DNA of 35,247 nt from Roseobacter sp. (lineage in GTDB: Bacteria; Pseudomonadota; Alphaproteobacteria; Rhodobacterales; Rhodobacteraceae): assembly GCA_024636475.1 (NCBI GenBank), contig JAGXHA010000061.1:1-35247 (forward strand), in the 5' to 3' direction. Positions 6,375-15,835 of the stretch are shown here, in pieces (the first letter of the stretch is position 1; every line of letters begins with the position of its first letter). The position numbers and the translations under genes were made by a program. The notes beneath the pieces were generated by a model. That model did not search any database. It was not told the DNA's origin and worked only from the letters and a program-made list of their open reading frames with translations.

Positions 6375-8611
6375 ACAAAGTCTACCGATTTGGACAAAGG
6401 CAGTTCGCGGATGCGCTTGCCAGTGGCCGCAAAGATGGCGTTTGCCAGCGCTGGTGCCGCGGGCGGAACGCCAGGTTCACCAATGCCACGCAGTTTGTCG
6501 CCATTCTCAAGACCGCGCACGGTGATCTCGGGTGTTTGGTACAGACGCATGCCCTCGTAAACGTGAAAGTTGTCTTGTTGCGCGACACCGTCTTCATAGG
6601 TCAGTTCACAATTCATCGCATGCCCCAGCCCAAAGATCACACCGCCCTGCACCTGCGCCTCGAAATTGACGGGGTCCAGAACGCGTCCAACCTCGGCAGC
6701 GACGAACACCTTGTCAATGCGAATGCCGTCTTCCGTGTTGGTGACCTCGATCACCTCAGCGACAGGCACCCCAAATGCTAGCGTAAACGCAAGCCCACGC
6801 CCCCTGTTCGCGCCCAGCTCACTGCCCCAATCCGACATCTCGCCAACGGCCTCAAGCACTTTGCGAGAGGGTTCGTGCCAGCAAAGGCGCAACCGCTCGG
6901 CCAGCGGATCGACGCCGGCCGCGTGGCACATCTCGTCCATGAAACTTTCGTGCATGAAACCGTTGCCAGACGCCCCAACCGACCGCCAAGAGCTGACCGG
7001 AACCATTGCGGGTGTGCGGTAGCCCGTGACACGGTAGTTCGGGATGTCAAATGGCTGGTCCCATGCGCCCGCGACAATCGCCACATCGGGGCCAATGGCG
7101 GGCTGGCCAAGACGGGCAAGAGAAGATTCAGCGACCGAGGGGGCCGCAATCGCCAGATCAAACGTATCTACAGCCCCGTCCCTGACCGCCCCTTTGGCCC
7201 GGGCAATGGCAAGCGGGCGGGGGAAGTCATGGGTGAAGTCCTCCTCGCGTTGCCAGACCATCTTGATCGGGGTGTCGGGCAGTTGCATCGCGATCTCGAC
7301 CGCTTGGGCGATATAGTCGTCTTCAAGACGGCGACCAAAGCTGCCACCGGACATGAGCACATGAACGTGGATATTATCCGCATCCATCCCCGTCAGTTTA
7401 GCCATATTGGCCTGAACAAAGCGCGGGATTTGCGTGCCTGTCCATATGTCCAGCCGAGCATTGGTCATTTTGACGACAACGCTCATCGGCTCCAGCGGCG
7501 CATGGGCAAGATAGGGGATGCGGTATTCGGCTTCGACCAGTTCTGCGCCTTCAAGCGCTGCCAAGACATCGCCATCGTCTTTGAACTGGCTGTCCTGGTC
7601 ATCCTCGCTAAACGATGCGGCGACGGCGGCAAACTGATCGGAGGTATTGCCAATGTAGGGCGATGGGCCCCAATCACAGGTCACCGCCTGGGCCGCCTGA
7701 AACGCCCGCCATGTATTGTCTGCCACCACCGCAATACCGCCAGTGATCTGCAATACCGCCTGAACACCACGCATCTTGCGCGCGTCCTCGGCATCAAAAC
7801 CGGCCAGCCCCCCACCTAGCGCAGGGTTGGTGCGCGTGGTCGCATGAACCATGCCATCCATCACCATATCGATCCCGTAGGTTTGCGTACCCGTCGATTT
7901 TGCGATGACGTCGGTCCGCTTTTGCGGCTTGGTCAGATAGCGCCATTGTGACGGTTCGCGCAGGGTCACGTCTTGGATCGGCTCGATATCAGCGGCCAGA
8001 ACGGCCAGATCAAGGTATTCGATCTTAAGACCGTCAGGCAGAACCACAAAGCCATTTTCGGTCTTCAACTGGTCGCGTGGCAAACCTGTTTGCTGCATTG
8101 CCGCGCGGATCAATGTCTCGCGCGCTACGGCACCGGCCATGCGCAGGCGGTCATAAAGGTCAGGCACTGTTGTAGAGCCGCCGGTGATATGAAGGCCCAT
8201 CAGCTTGCCCATTACATCCGCAGCACCACGTCCGGTTCGTGCCAGCAAGGTATCTGACGTCGCAGCAATCGGCATCGCCTCGACCCCGACAACACCGTTG
8301 TAGTAAATCGCACTGGCAGGCCCGGAGGACAGCGTTGCCGTGGCGGGGTCTATGTCCAATTCCTCGACGATCAGATGCGCCTGCATCGACCAAGCGCCCT
8401 GCCCCACATCTGCACGCGGCGTGATCAAAGTGATCCCTTGTGCGTCAATTTTCACGTAGGGAGTGATGGCGGTTTCGCCCGCCCTCAAATCCGCAAGCAG
8501 AGGGTTGGTACCTTCGCGTTTGTAGAGGTAGGTTCCAAAAACCACACCGCCCGCTATGGCGGCGGATCCGATCAGAAAACTGCGTCGGGCAATGGTTTTT
8601 ACACGTCCCAT
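6371..8611 (-). CDS. iorB: molybdopterin-binding subunit, isoquinoline 1-oxidoreductase beta-like
   Basis: The 746-residue protein matches the large molybdenum-cofactor subunit of IorAB-type enzymes (xanthine dehydrogenase family) in length and motifs. A twin-arginine signal is present at the N-terminus (ARRSFLIG, Arg9-Arg10), so the folded complex is exported through Tat. Cofactor-binding motifs include SGGSFGRRLEDDY in the middle and GIGEPGVPPAAPALANAIF near the end, where the glutamate is the conserved catalytic residue of the family. It starts one base after iorA ends and overlaps the cytochrome gene. Such complexes oxidise N-heterocycles or aldehydes. Many relatives are annotated isoquinoline oxidoreductase without proof, so the true substrate is open. 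Confidence 0.88.
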   Translation of the reverse strand: MGRVKTIARRSFLIGSAAIAGGVVFGTYLYKREGTNPLLADLRAGETAITPYVKIDAQGITLITPRADVGQGAWSMQAHLIVEELDIDPATATLSSGPASAIYYNGVVGVEAMPIAATSDTLLARTGRGAADVMGKLMGLHITGGSTTVPDLYDRLRMAGAVARETLIRAAMQQTGLPRDQLKTENGFVVLPDGLKIEYLDLAVLAADIEPIQDVTLREPSQWRYLTKPQKRTDVIAKSTGTQTYGIDMVMDGMVHATTRTNPALGGGLAGFDAEDARKMRGVQAVLQITGGIAVVADNTWRAFQAAQAVTCDWGPSPYIGNTSDQFAAVAASFSEDDQDSQFKDDGDVLAALEGAELVEAEYRIPYLAHAPLEPMSVVVKMTNARLDIWTGTQIPRFVQANMAKLTGMDADNIHVHVLMSGGSFGRRLEDDYIAQAVEIAMQLPDTPIKMVWQREEDFTHDFPRPLAIARAKGAVRDGAVDTFDLAIAAPSVAESSLARLGQPAIGPDVAIVAGAWDQPFDIPNYRVTGYRTPAMVPVSSWRSVGASGNGFMHESFMDEMCHAAGVDPLAERLRLCWHEPSRKVLEAVGEMSDWGSELGANRGRGLAFTLAFGVPVAEVIEVTNTEDGIRIDKVFVAAEVGRVLDPVNFEAQVQGGVIFGLGHAMNCELTYEDGVAQQDNFHVYEGMRLYQTPEITVRGLENGDKLRGIGEPGVPPAAPALANAIFAATGKRIRELPLSKSVDFV

Positions 8612-8612
8612 A

Positions 8613-9071
8613 TCAGGCCCTTTTCAACTTGGACGAGGCGGACTTGACTGCATCACGGATGCGCGGGTAGCTGCCGCAGCGGCACAAGTTCCCGCTCATC
8701 GCGGCGTCAATCTGGGCGTGGGTCGGATCGGGGTTGAGGTCAAGAAATGATGCGGCCTGCATGATCTGGCCCGCCTGACAATATCCACATTGAGCAACTT
8801 GCAGGTCAATCCAGGCCTCTTGCACCGCGTGCAACGCCGTTGGCGTACCGAGCCCTTCGATGGTTGTGATCTCGCCCGTCACATCGCCTGCGGCCAGCTG
8901 GCAAGACCGGACGGCAATCCCGTCCATGTGCACGGTGCAGGCACCACATTGAGCGATGCCGCAGCCGTACTTGGTCCCAGTGATCCCCAGCTCATCGCGC
9001 AAGACCCACAAAAGCGGCATGTCGTCTTCGACATCAACCTCGTGGGTTTCGCCGTTTACGGTCAGCTTCAT
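8613..9071 (-). CDS. iorA: [2Fe-2S] subunit, isoquinoline 1-oxidoreductase alpha-like
   Basis: The 152-residue protein is the small iron-sulfur subunit of a molybdenum hydroxylase. The plant-ferredoxin-type cluster is bound by Cys37, Cys42, Cys45 and Cys57, and the second cluster by Cys95, Cys98, Cys130 and Cys132 (CGYC...CRC). It carries electrons from the molybdenum centre of IorB to the cytochrome c encoded two genes downstream. It has no signal peptide and probably rides through Tat with IorB. The start ATG at 9071 is preceded by a GGGAG ribosome-binding site. It is the first gene of the iorA-iorB-cytochrome operon. Confidence 0.9.
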   Translation of the reverse strand: MKLTVNGETHEVDVEDDMPLLWVLRDELGITGTKYGCGIAQCGACTVHMDGIAVRSCQLAAGDVTGEITTIEGLGTPTALHAVQEAWIDLQVAQCGYCQAGQIMQAASFLDLNPDPTHAQIDAAMSGNLCRCGSYPRIRDAVKSASSKLKRA

Positions 9072-9198
9072 GGACGTTCTCCCGGGCTTACTATGGGCAA
9101 GGTATCATGTTGTCACGACAGGTAAAGATGCCGCCAATAGATGCAAAAGCTATCCTCGCGTCAACTTTATCCTTCGAAACTCTGCCCCCAGAAATGCT

Positions 9199-9230
9199 AG
9201 CCACCGCCGCCAGAATTGGCAGCGGTGGCT
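9199..9230 (-). terminator. hairpin between the dehydrogenase and ior genes
   Basis: A 13-bp stem with one wobble pair (AGCCACCGC... at 9199-9211 against ...GCGGTGGCT at 9218-9230) and a short loop lies 23 bases past the alcohol dehydrogenase stop. It is probably a transcription stop for that gene, separating it from the ior operon. The following T-tract is weak, so the assignment is moderate. Confidence 0.45.
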
Positions 9231-9252
9231 TGAAATGCGACGTTTTGAAGGA

Positions 9253-10368
9253 TCAGAATTCGACGACTGCGCGGATTGACTTGCCTTGATGCATCAACTC
9301 GAACCCGTGGTTGATCTCGTCCAGGGTCAGCTTGTGCGTGATCATCGGGTCGATCTCGATCTTGCCTTCCATGTACCAGTCGACGATTTTTGGAACATCT
9401 GTGCGCCCCTTGGCCCCGCCAAAGGCAGTGCCACGCCAGACGCGACCGGTTACCAGTTGGAACGGCCGGGTCGAGATTTCGGCACCAGCAGGGGCCACAC
9501 CGATGATGATGCTTTCGCCCCAGCCTTTATGCGCGGCCTCCAGCGCCTGACGCATGACCTTGGTGTTGCCCGTGGCGTCAAACGTGTAGTCCGCGCCGCC
9601 TTTGGTCAGTTCGACCAGATGCGCCACAAGGTCACCTTCGACGCTATTGGGGTTCACGAAATCGGTCATCCCGAAATAGCGACCGGTTTTTTCCTTGTCG
9701 TCGTTCAGGTCCACGCCCACGATCTGGTCAGCCCCCGCAAGGCGCAGCCCTTGGATCACGTTCAGACCGATGCCGCCCAAACCGAAAACCACGCAGCGCG
9801 CGCCGATTTCAACCTTGGCGGTGTTGATCACGGCACCGATGCCTGTGGTGACGCCGCAGCCGATGTAACAAATTTTATCGAACGGCGCGTCCTTGCGGAC
9901 TTTGGCAAGCGCGATCTCTGGGATGACCGTGTGGTTGGCAAAGGTCGAGCAGCCCATGTAGTGATGGATCGGTGTGCCATCGAGCATGGAAAAGCGCGTG
10001 GTGCCATCGGGCAGCAGCCCCTGGCCCTGTGTGACGCGGATTGCCTGACACAGGTTGGTCTTTCCCGACAGGCAATATTCGCATTCGCGGCATTCCGGGG
10101 TGTAAAGCGGGATCACGTGATCACCGACTTCCAGCGTGGTCACGCCCTCGCCGACTTCGAGCACAACGCCTGCGCCCTCGTGGCCGAGGATGGCGGGAAA
10201 GATGCCTTCGGGATCGTCGCCGGAGCGGGTGAATTCATCGGTGTGGCACAGGCCCGTGGCTTTGATCTCGATCAGGACTTCGCCCTTTTGAGGGCCTTGC
10301 AGGTTGACCTCCATGATCTCGAGCGGTTTGCCAGCGGCAACGGCGACAGCGGCGCGGGTTTTCATCAT
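9253..10368 (-). CDS. frmA: S-(hydroxymethyl)glutathione dehydrogenase / class III alcohol dehydrogenase
   Basis: The 371-residue cytoplasmic enzyme is a zinc medium-chain dehydrogenase of class III and full family length. It oxidises S-hydroxymethylglutathione with NAD in formaldehyde removal. Catalytic zinc ligands are seen in [14 protein letters not shown] and [10 protein letters not shown]. The structural zinc loop is [15 protein letters not shown]. The NAD fold has [12 protein letters not shown]. Formaldehyde is a product of O- and N-demethylation, and two candidate demethylating enzymes (a P450 and a DgcA-like flavoprotein) are elsewhere in the window. The start is ATG 10368 or 10365. 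In Rhodobacterales this gene is also called adhI or flhA. Confidence 0.93.
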   Translation of the reverse strand: MMKTRAAVAVAAGKPLEIMEVNLQGPQKGEVLIEIKATGLCHTDEFTRSGDDPEGIFPAILGHEGAGVVLEVGEGVTTLEVGDHVIPLYTPECRECEYCLSGKTNLCQAIRVTQGQGLLPDGTTRFSMLDGTPIHHYMGCSTFANHTVIPEIALAKVRKDAPFDKICYIGCGVTTGIGAVINTAKVEIGARCVVFGLGGIGLNVIQGLRLAGADQIVGVDLNDDKEKTGRYFGMTDFVNPNSVEGDLVAHLVELTKGGADYTFDATGNTKVMRQALEAAHKGWGESIIIGVAPAGAEISTRPFQLVTGRVWRGTAFGGAKGRTDVPKIVDWYMEGKIEIDPMITHKLTLDEINHGFELMHQGKSIRAVVEF

Positions 10369-10394
10369 CGGGACATCCTTTTTCAGTTTGTTGT

Positions 10395-10423
10395 AACAGG
10401 TCGAAGGTAGAGGTTCTTGTCAA
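10395..10423 (-). promoter_or_regulatory. possible promoter of the class III alcohol dehydrogenase
   Basis: A perfect -35 TTGACA (10418-10423, minus strand) is followed at 17 bases by CCTGTT (10395-10400), a poor -10; TGTTAC at 19 bases is the alternative. It lies about 30 bases upstream of the start codon. Confidence 0.35.
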
Positions 10424-10438
10424 GTATAGAGCCGGGAA

Positions 10439-10470
10439 CGGGGGCCAGCCCCCGCGGCCGCACAGCGGCC
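10439..10470 (-). terminator. tandem GC-rich hairpins after the amidohydrolase gene
   Basis: Two adjacent stems are visible: CGGGGG/CCCCCG (10439-10454) and GGCCGC/GCGGCC (10456-10470). They lie about 40 bases downstream of the amidohydrolase stop and before the dehydrogenase promoter. They could end transcription of the amidohydrolase gene. No T-run follows, so this may need Rho. Confidence 0.35.
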
Positions 10471-10508
10471 ACTCCCCCGGGATTTTAATCCATTTGGAAT
10501 TTAAAGGG

Positions 10509-12182
10509 TCATCTCGCCTCAAATGTGATGCGACCGTTGCAGATGGTCATGCGCACCGAAGCGTCGGTAATCCCGGACAGGTCAAGTTTGGTCAGATCAT
10601 GCGACAGCACGACCACATCCGCCAGCAAACCAACGGCAAGGCGACCTTTTTGGTCTTCGCGAAATTCAACCCAGGCATTGTCGCGCGTGTAACTGGCCAG
10701 CGTCTGCATCAAGGTTTGGGTTTGATCGACCCAAAGCGGGCCCAGATCAAGGGGGGCCAAGGCCGCTTTGAGCGTTGTCATTACCTCGACCCCGATGACG
10801 GGCCAATCCGTGCTGAAGATCACCGGCGCACCACTGTCGCGAATTTGGGTCCAAGGATAAGCCGTGGGGATTTGATGGTCATGCAGATATTTTTGAACAC
10901 CCGCCGGAGGGAAGATACCGCCAAAGGGCGCGTGCCCCGGCTGGATCGACGCCACCGCCCCCAGATCAGCGATGCGGTTGATATCCTCGGGGTGCACTGT
11001 CTCGAGATGCTCTATGCGGTGGCGGCTGTCGCGTTTGCCGTTTTGTTCAAATGCGGCCTGATAGGCGTCAAGTGTGCGGCGCACCCCGCCGTCGCCAATG
11101 GCGTGGACAGCGATTTGCAGCCCCATCGCATCGATGCGCGCGCAGGCCGCGTTTAAATGCTCTGCACTGAACACTGGATCGCCCCACGTATCATCCGTGT
11201 CGGGGTAAGGCTGCAACATCAGCGCTGTCTGCCCTTCGATGACCCCGTCGACGAACATCTTGACGGTGCCGGAATAAACCATATCGGCCGCGTAACGCAT
11301 GTCCATCTCGGCGGCCTCGGACAGACGGTCAAGCGGGTCTTCCGGTCTTAGGTGAAAGGGGATTGATGTCCGGCACAGCAACGTACCTTCGGCCTCCATC
11401 TCGGAGAGAAGTTCAAGCTGGTAAAAGTTGCCATCCATACATTGCAGCCCCGTAATGCCTTGGGCCGCACAATGTTTCATGCCGCGTGCGAGGGCCGCCT
11501 TGTCCTTGGCGCGGTCCTGCAGGCTTGGCGTCGGTTCCGGGTTCTTGCCGTTGATCAGCCCCGCAAGATCACGACCGCCGTGGCGTGTGAGTGCAAGAAT
11601 TGCCGCATAGGCACCGGGTTCGCGCAGCTCTCCGCTGGCCAAACCGTCGCTGCCCATCACGATGGCACAGCCCGCAGGGGTCTCGCCGCCATGCAGGATC
11701 CCTGCCAGTTCCAAAGCAGCCGTGTTCGCCCAAACGGTGTGGTGATCGGGTGCAAACATCGCAAAAGGGCGGTCTGGGCAAACACGGTCAAGTTCGTGCC
11801 GCGTCGGTGTCTTGTTGGGATGCAAGATCGCGTAATCAGCCTGTACCGCAAAGACAACCGCATCATCGGGATGGGCCTCGGCATAAGGTGCGACGGCAGC
11901 GCCAAGCGCCTCAAGCCCCGCGACCGCGTGCAGGTTAAGGTATCCCAACTCGACCGAGCCACAAAAAAGATGCACATGGCTGTCGATAAAACCGGGCAAA
12001 ACGGTGGCGCTTGCAGCGTCAATGATGCGCGTTTGAGGGCCGGAAAGCGCGCGCATCTCGGAATCGGTGCCCAATGCCGAAATTCTATTGCCCTGGATCG
12101 CAAGCGCCGTGGCACCCGTCGTTGCGGGATCAAACGTGATCAGCGCCCCGTTCAAAATGACGATATCGGGTGTTTGGGACAT
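10509..12182 (-). CDS. YtcJ-like amidohydrolase
   Basis: The 557-residue protein is a metal-dependent hydrolase of the amidohydrolase superfamily, YtcJ/amidohydrolase-3 type. The first metal motif HxH is in GFIDSHVHLF (about residues 63-72). Later histidines lie in AVHAIGDGG and RIEHLE, and the terminal aspartate in IFSTDWP. The flanking small beta-sandwich (VILNGALITFD at the start, VVVLSHDLTKL near the end) is typical. It is cytoplasmic, with no signal peptide. Members hydrolyse amide or cyclic amide bonds, and substrates are mostly unknown. It lies downstream of pcaQ on the same strand with an 80-base gap, so cotranscription is possible, but a link to protocatechuate is not shown. Confidence 0.83.
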   Translation of the reverse strand: MSQTPDIVILNGALITFDPATTGATALAIQGNRISALGTDSEMRALSGPQTRIIDAASATVLPGFIDSHVHLFCGSVELGYLNLHAVAGLEALGAAVAPYAEAHPDDAVVFAVQADYAILHPNKTPTRHELDRVCPDRPFAMFAPDHHTVWANTAALELAGILHGGETPAGCAIVMGSDGLASGELREPGAYAAILALTRHGGRDLAGLINGKNPEPTPSLQDRAKDKAALARGMKHCAAQGITGLQCMDGNFYQLELLSEMEAEGTLLCRTSIPFHLRPEDPLDRLSEAAEMDMRYAADMVYSGTVKMFVDGVIEGQTALMLQPYPDTDDTWGDPVFSAEHLNAACARIDAMGLQIAVHAIGDGGVRRTLDAYQAAFEQNGKRDSRHRIEHLETVHPEDINRIADLGAVASIQPGHAPFGGIFPPAGVQKYLHDHQIPTAYPWTQIRDSGAPVIFSTDWPVIGVEVMTTLKAALAPLDLGPLWVDQTQTLMQTLASYTRDNAWVEFREDQKGRLAVGLLADVVVLSHDLTKLDLSGITDASVRMTICNGRITFEAR

Positions 12183-12260
12183 TTGCGCGGTCTTTCACTT
12201 GAGCAGAGGTGTTTTGGTACGCTAGCGCCAACGCGACGCACACCGCAAGCCAATCTGCCG

Positions 12261-13160
12261 TCAACCGCCAACCGCATGCTGAAGGGCGAGGATCATGGCG
12301 GCCAGTTCAGCGCTTTGCGGTGCCGAGGCGCGCAGGCTTATGCCGACCGGGCCCGCCATCATCGGCGCGTTCAACGGCACGGCCCGCAAGCTGCCGTTCG
12401 ACAACTCTTCGGCAACCACACCCCTTGAAATGAACCAGATGGCATCGGTTTCACGCAAAACCTGCCGGCCAAACGCAAGCGATACACTCTCGAACGCCGG
12501 GGTGATGTCATCCGCGCCCACGCTGTGCAGGTAGGACCGCACCAAAGGGCCAATGACAGCCCCCGGTGGCGGCAAGATCAAGGCAAAGCGTTCAAGATCG
12601 CGGGCTTCGAGACGGTCGCCCCATGGGTGGCCTGCCCGCACCACCGCGACAACATCTTCGGTATAGAGCTGCCGAAAACTTAGCCCCTCCATCCGGTCCG
12701 CCTCAGCCATGCGCCCTACGACCAGATCAAGCCGCCCCTCGCGCAATTGCGACAGCAGCAACCAGTTCGGTCCGGTTGAGACCCGGATCAGACATTGCGG
12801 ATGTACCTCGCGAAACCGGACCGCGGCACTTGGCACAAGCCGGGTTGCTGCGGTGGGCAACGTGCCGATGGCCAACCGTGTTTGCGCCTGCCCCACCCCC
12901 GGTCGGGTCGCGTGCCCAAGCGTCGCCATCGCGGCACCTGCCAGTTTCTGAAACTCCTGCCCCGCTTTGTTCAAGCTAAGCCGCCGCGCTGTGCGGTCAA
13001 ACAACTGCTGGCCGATGATATCCTCAAGCTCGCGCAGGGTCTTGGAAACGGCTGGCTGGCTGACGCCCAGTTGATCTGCCGCAGCCACGATCGAACCTGC
13101 CTGAGCAATATCGAGAAAGGTGGAAATATGGCGCAAGCGCAAACGCGGATCAATATTCAT
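12261..13160 (-). CDS. pcaQ: LysR-type regulator of protocatechuate genes, PcaQ
   Basis: This is a LysR-type transcription factor of about 299 residues. The N-terminal helix-turn-helix is AAADQLGVSQPAVSKTLRELE, and the effector domain contains GPNWLLLSQLREGRLDLVVGRMAEADRMEGLSF, which I recognise as typical of PcaQ. It is transcribed divergently from pcaC-pcaH-pcaG, the usual arrangement for this regulator. PcaQ activates pca genes in response to a ring-cleavage intermediate such as beta-carboxy-cis,cis-muconate. Two in-frame ATGs, 13166 and 13160, are possible starts; I prefer 13160 (MNIDPR). A PcaQ-type operator overlaps this start, suggesting it also controls its own synthesis. Confidence 0.88.
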   Translation of the reverse strand: MNIDPRLRLRHISTFLDIAQAGSIVAAADQLGVSQPAVSKTLRELEDIIGQQLFDRTARRLSLNKAGQEFQKLAGAAMATLGHATRPGVGQAQTRLAIGTLPTAATRLVPSAAVRFREVHPQCLIRVSTGPNWLLLSQLREGRLDLVVGRMAEADRMEGLSFRQLYTEDVVAVVRAGHPWGDRLEARDLERFALILPPPGAVIGPLVRSYLHSVGADDITPAFESVSLAFGRQVLRETDAIWFISRGVVAEELSNGSLRAVPLNAPMMAGPVGISLRASAPQSAELAAMILALQHAVGG

Positions 13161-13174
13161 AACCATTAGGTTAT
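13159..13174. promoter_or_regulatory. PcaQ operator, distal site
   Basis: ATAACC-ATTA-GGTTAT is an almost perfect copy of the PcaQ box known from rhizobia as I recall it (ATAACC-N4-GGTTAA). It lies about 80 bases before the pcaC start and covers the pcaQ start codon. Binding here could activate pcaC and repress pcaQ. Confidence 0.7.
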
Positions 13175-13202
13175 TTAAACAGCGCTATTTCTCAATATCT
13201 TT

Positions 13203-13216
13203 ATAACCTTTGTTAT
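13203..13216. promoter_or_regulatory. second PcaQ-like half-palindrome near the pca promoter
   Basis: ATAAC-CTTT-GTTAT repeats the outer arms of the distal operator with a shorter spacer, 44 bases closer to pcaC. LysR proteins commonly bind a recognition site plus a weaker activation site next to the -35/-10 region. This could be the activation site, or part of the promoter itself. Confidence 0.45.
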
Positions 13217-13250
13217 GGGAAAAGCACATCAAAGCGAAAGGGAGCGGCGT

Positions 13251-14358
<1,108 letters not shown>

Positions 14359-14359
<1 letters not shown>

Positions 14360-14964
14360 TGCAAGAGTTGAACCACCTGAAGGAAAGTCCCTCGCAGACC
14401 GCAGGGCCTTACGTGCATATCGGATGCCTGCCGAATTTCTGCGACATCACAGGAGTTTACGCCCATGATCTGGGTGACACCATGGTCAATGCCGACACCC
14501 GTGGCGCGCGGATCACCGTCAAGGGCACCGTCTACGACGGCACCGGCACACCGCTCAAAGATGCCATGGTCGAGATATGGCAGGCTGATGCGGATGGCAT
14601 CTATCCGGGCAATGATCCACGCGGGGCCGCTGACCCTAACTTTACCGGCTGGGGCCGGAAGGCGGGGGATTATGACACGGGTGAATGGGTATTCGAGACC
14701 ATCCGCCCCGGCGCTGTGCCTTTTCCTGACGGACGGATGATGGCGCCGCATATCACCTTTTGGATTGTGGCGCGCGGGATCAATATTGGCCTGCAAACCC
14801 GCATGTATTTCCCCGATGCCGACAACAGCGCCGACCCGCTGCTGACGCGGCTTGAGCATCAAAACCGCGTGCCGACCCTGATCGCGCAGAAAGACGGCAA
14901 CGACGTCTATCGTTTTGATATTTACCTTCAGGGCGAGAAAGAAACGGTGTTCCTAGATGTCTGA
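14359..14964 (+). CDS. pcaG: protocatechuate 3,4-dioxygenase alpha subunit
   Basis: The 201-residue protein has the same beta-sandwich fold as PcaH but lacks the iron ligands, as expected for the alpha subunit. It helps form the active-site pocket. Typical motifs are SPSQTAGPYVHIG at the start, VEIWQADADGIY, FTGWGR and the C-terminal YRFDIYLQGEKETVFLDV. The start overlaps the pcaH stop by one base, and its end overlaps the BKACE gene by 8 bases, so the four genes form one operon with translational coupling. Confidence 0.95.
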
Positions 14965-15793
14965 TCCTTGTATTTTATGCGTTGCCATTACCGGCAGCGT
15001 GCCGACAAAAGCGGCCAATCCTGCCGTTCCAATTTCCATCGCTGAACAGATCGAGAGCACGCACGAGGCATTCGAGGCAGGGGCAAGTATTTGCCACGCG
15101 CATGTGCGCAACGACGATGAAACGCCATCGTCTGATCCTGATAAGTTCGCCGCCCTCAAGGAAGGGCTGCAAAAGCATTGCCCCGGCATGATCATCCAGT
15201 TTTCGACTGGCGGCCGGTCCGGCGCAGGCAAAGCGCGCGGCGGGATGTTGTCCTTGCGGCCAGACATGGCATCGCTGTCGGTGGGGTCGAATAACTTTCC
15301 GACACGTGTCTACGAGAACGCTCCCGACTTGGTGGAATGGCTCGCATCTGAAATGCGTCAGTATGAAATCGTGCCGGAAGTCGAAGCATTCGACCTGAGC
15401 CACATCCTGCAAGCCATCCAGCACCACAAAGACGGCAAACTGTTCGGGCGGCTTTATGTGCAGTTCGTGATGGGTGTGAAAAATGCGATGCCCGCCGACA
15501 AGACGGTGTTTGATTTCTATGTCGAGCAGGTCAAGGCGCGTGCGCCCGATGCGGCGTGGTGTGCAGCTGGTATCGGCCCGAACCAGATCGTCGTGAATGA
15601 ATGGGCGATTGCGGCGGGCGGGCATACCCGCGCGGGGCTTGAGGACAACGTGCGCCTTGACCGCGACACGCTGGCCCCCTCAAATGCTGCGCTGATCAAA
15701 CGTGCGGCGGACCTATGCGAGAAATACGAACGCCCCGTCGCAACATGGCAACAGGCCCGCAAGATTTTGGGCCTGCGTTCTGTAGCCGTCTAA
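14957..15793 (+). CDS. beta-keto acid cleavage enzyme (BKACE, DUF849)
   Basis: The 278-residue protein is a BKACE-family enzyme, the group that includes 3-keto-5-aminohexanoate cleavage enzyme. These zinc-dependent TIM-barrel enzymes transfer acetyl-CoA's CoA while cleaving a beta-keto acid to acetoacetate and a new CoA ester. Zinc-binding His residues are in CHAHVRNDDE, and GGHTRAGLEDNVRL, with the conserved glutamate region, is near the C-terminus. Coming directly after pcaG with an 8-base overlap, it most likely acts on beta-ketoadipate, giving succinyl-CoA and acetoacetate. This would replace the PcaIJ and PcaF steps. Beta-ketoadipate activity is known in the family; specificity here is inferred from context. 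Confidence 0.87.
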   Translation: MSDPCILCVAITGSVPTKAANPAVPISIAEQIESTHEAFEAGASICHAHVRNDDETPSSDPDKFAALKEGLQKHCPGMIIQFSTGGRSGAGKARGGMLSLRPDMASLSVGSNNFPTRVYENAPDLVEWLASEMRQYEIVPEVEAFDLSHILQAIQHHKDGKLFGRLYVQFVMGVKNAMPADKTVFDFYVEQVKARAPDAAWCAAGIGPNQIVVNEWAIAAGGHTRAGLEDNVRLDRDTLAPSNAALIKRAADLCEKYERPVATWQQARKILGLRSVAV

Positions 15794-15799
15794 AGCACC

Positions 15800-15835
15800 C
15801 CTGCCCGCCCGCGTCAGTTCAGACGCACGGGCAGG
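15800..15835. terminator. hairpin between convergent BKACE and P450 genes
   Basis: Outer arms CCTGCCCG (15800-15807) and CGGGCAGG (15828-15835) and inner arms GCGTC/GACGC (15811-15815, 15822-15826) form a long stem with a 6-base loop. It sits in the junction of two converging genes and includes the P450 stop codon. It may serve as a bidirectional stop, although no T-run is seen on either side. Confidence 0.4.

Noticed and set aside
6875..7819. A 314-codon plus-strand frame opposite iorB
   Set aside because: Shadow of iorB; the protein is Arg/His-rich without domain motifs.
9286..10410. A 374-codon plus-strand frame opposite the class III alcohol dehydrogenase
   Set aside because: The minus strand encodes a textbook enzyme with all zinc ligands; the plus frame shows only antisense composition.
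11442..12428. A 328-codon plus-strand frame opposite the amidohydrolase and pcaQ
   Set aside because: It spans the end of one gene and start of another on the other strand and has no family motif.
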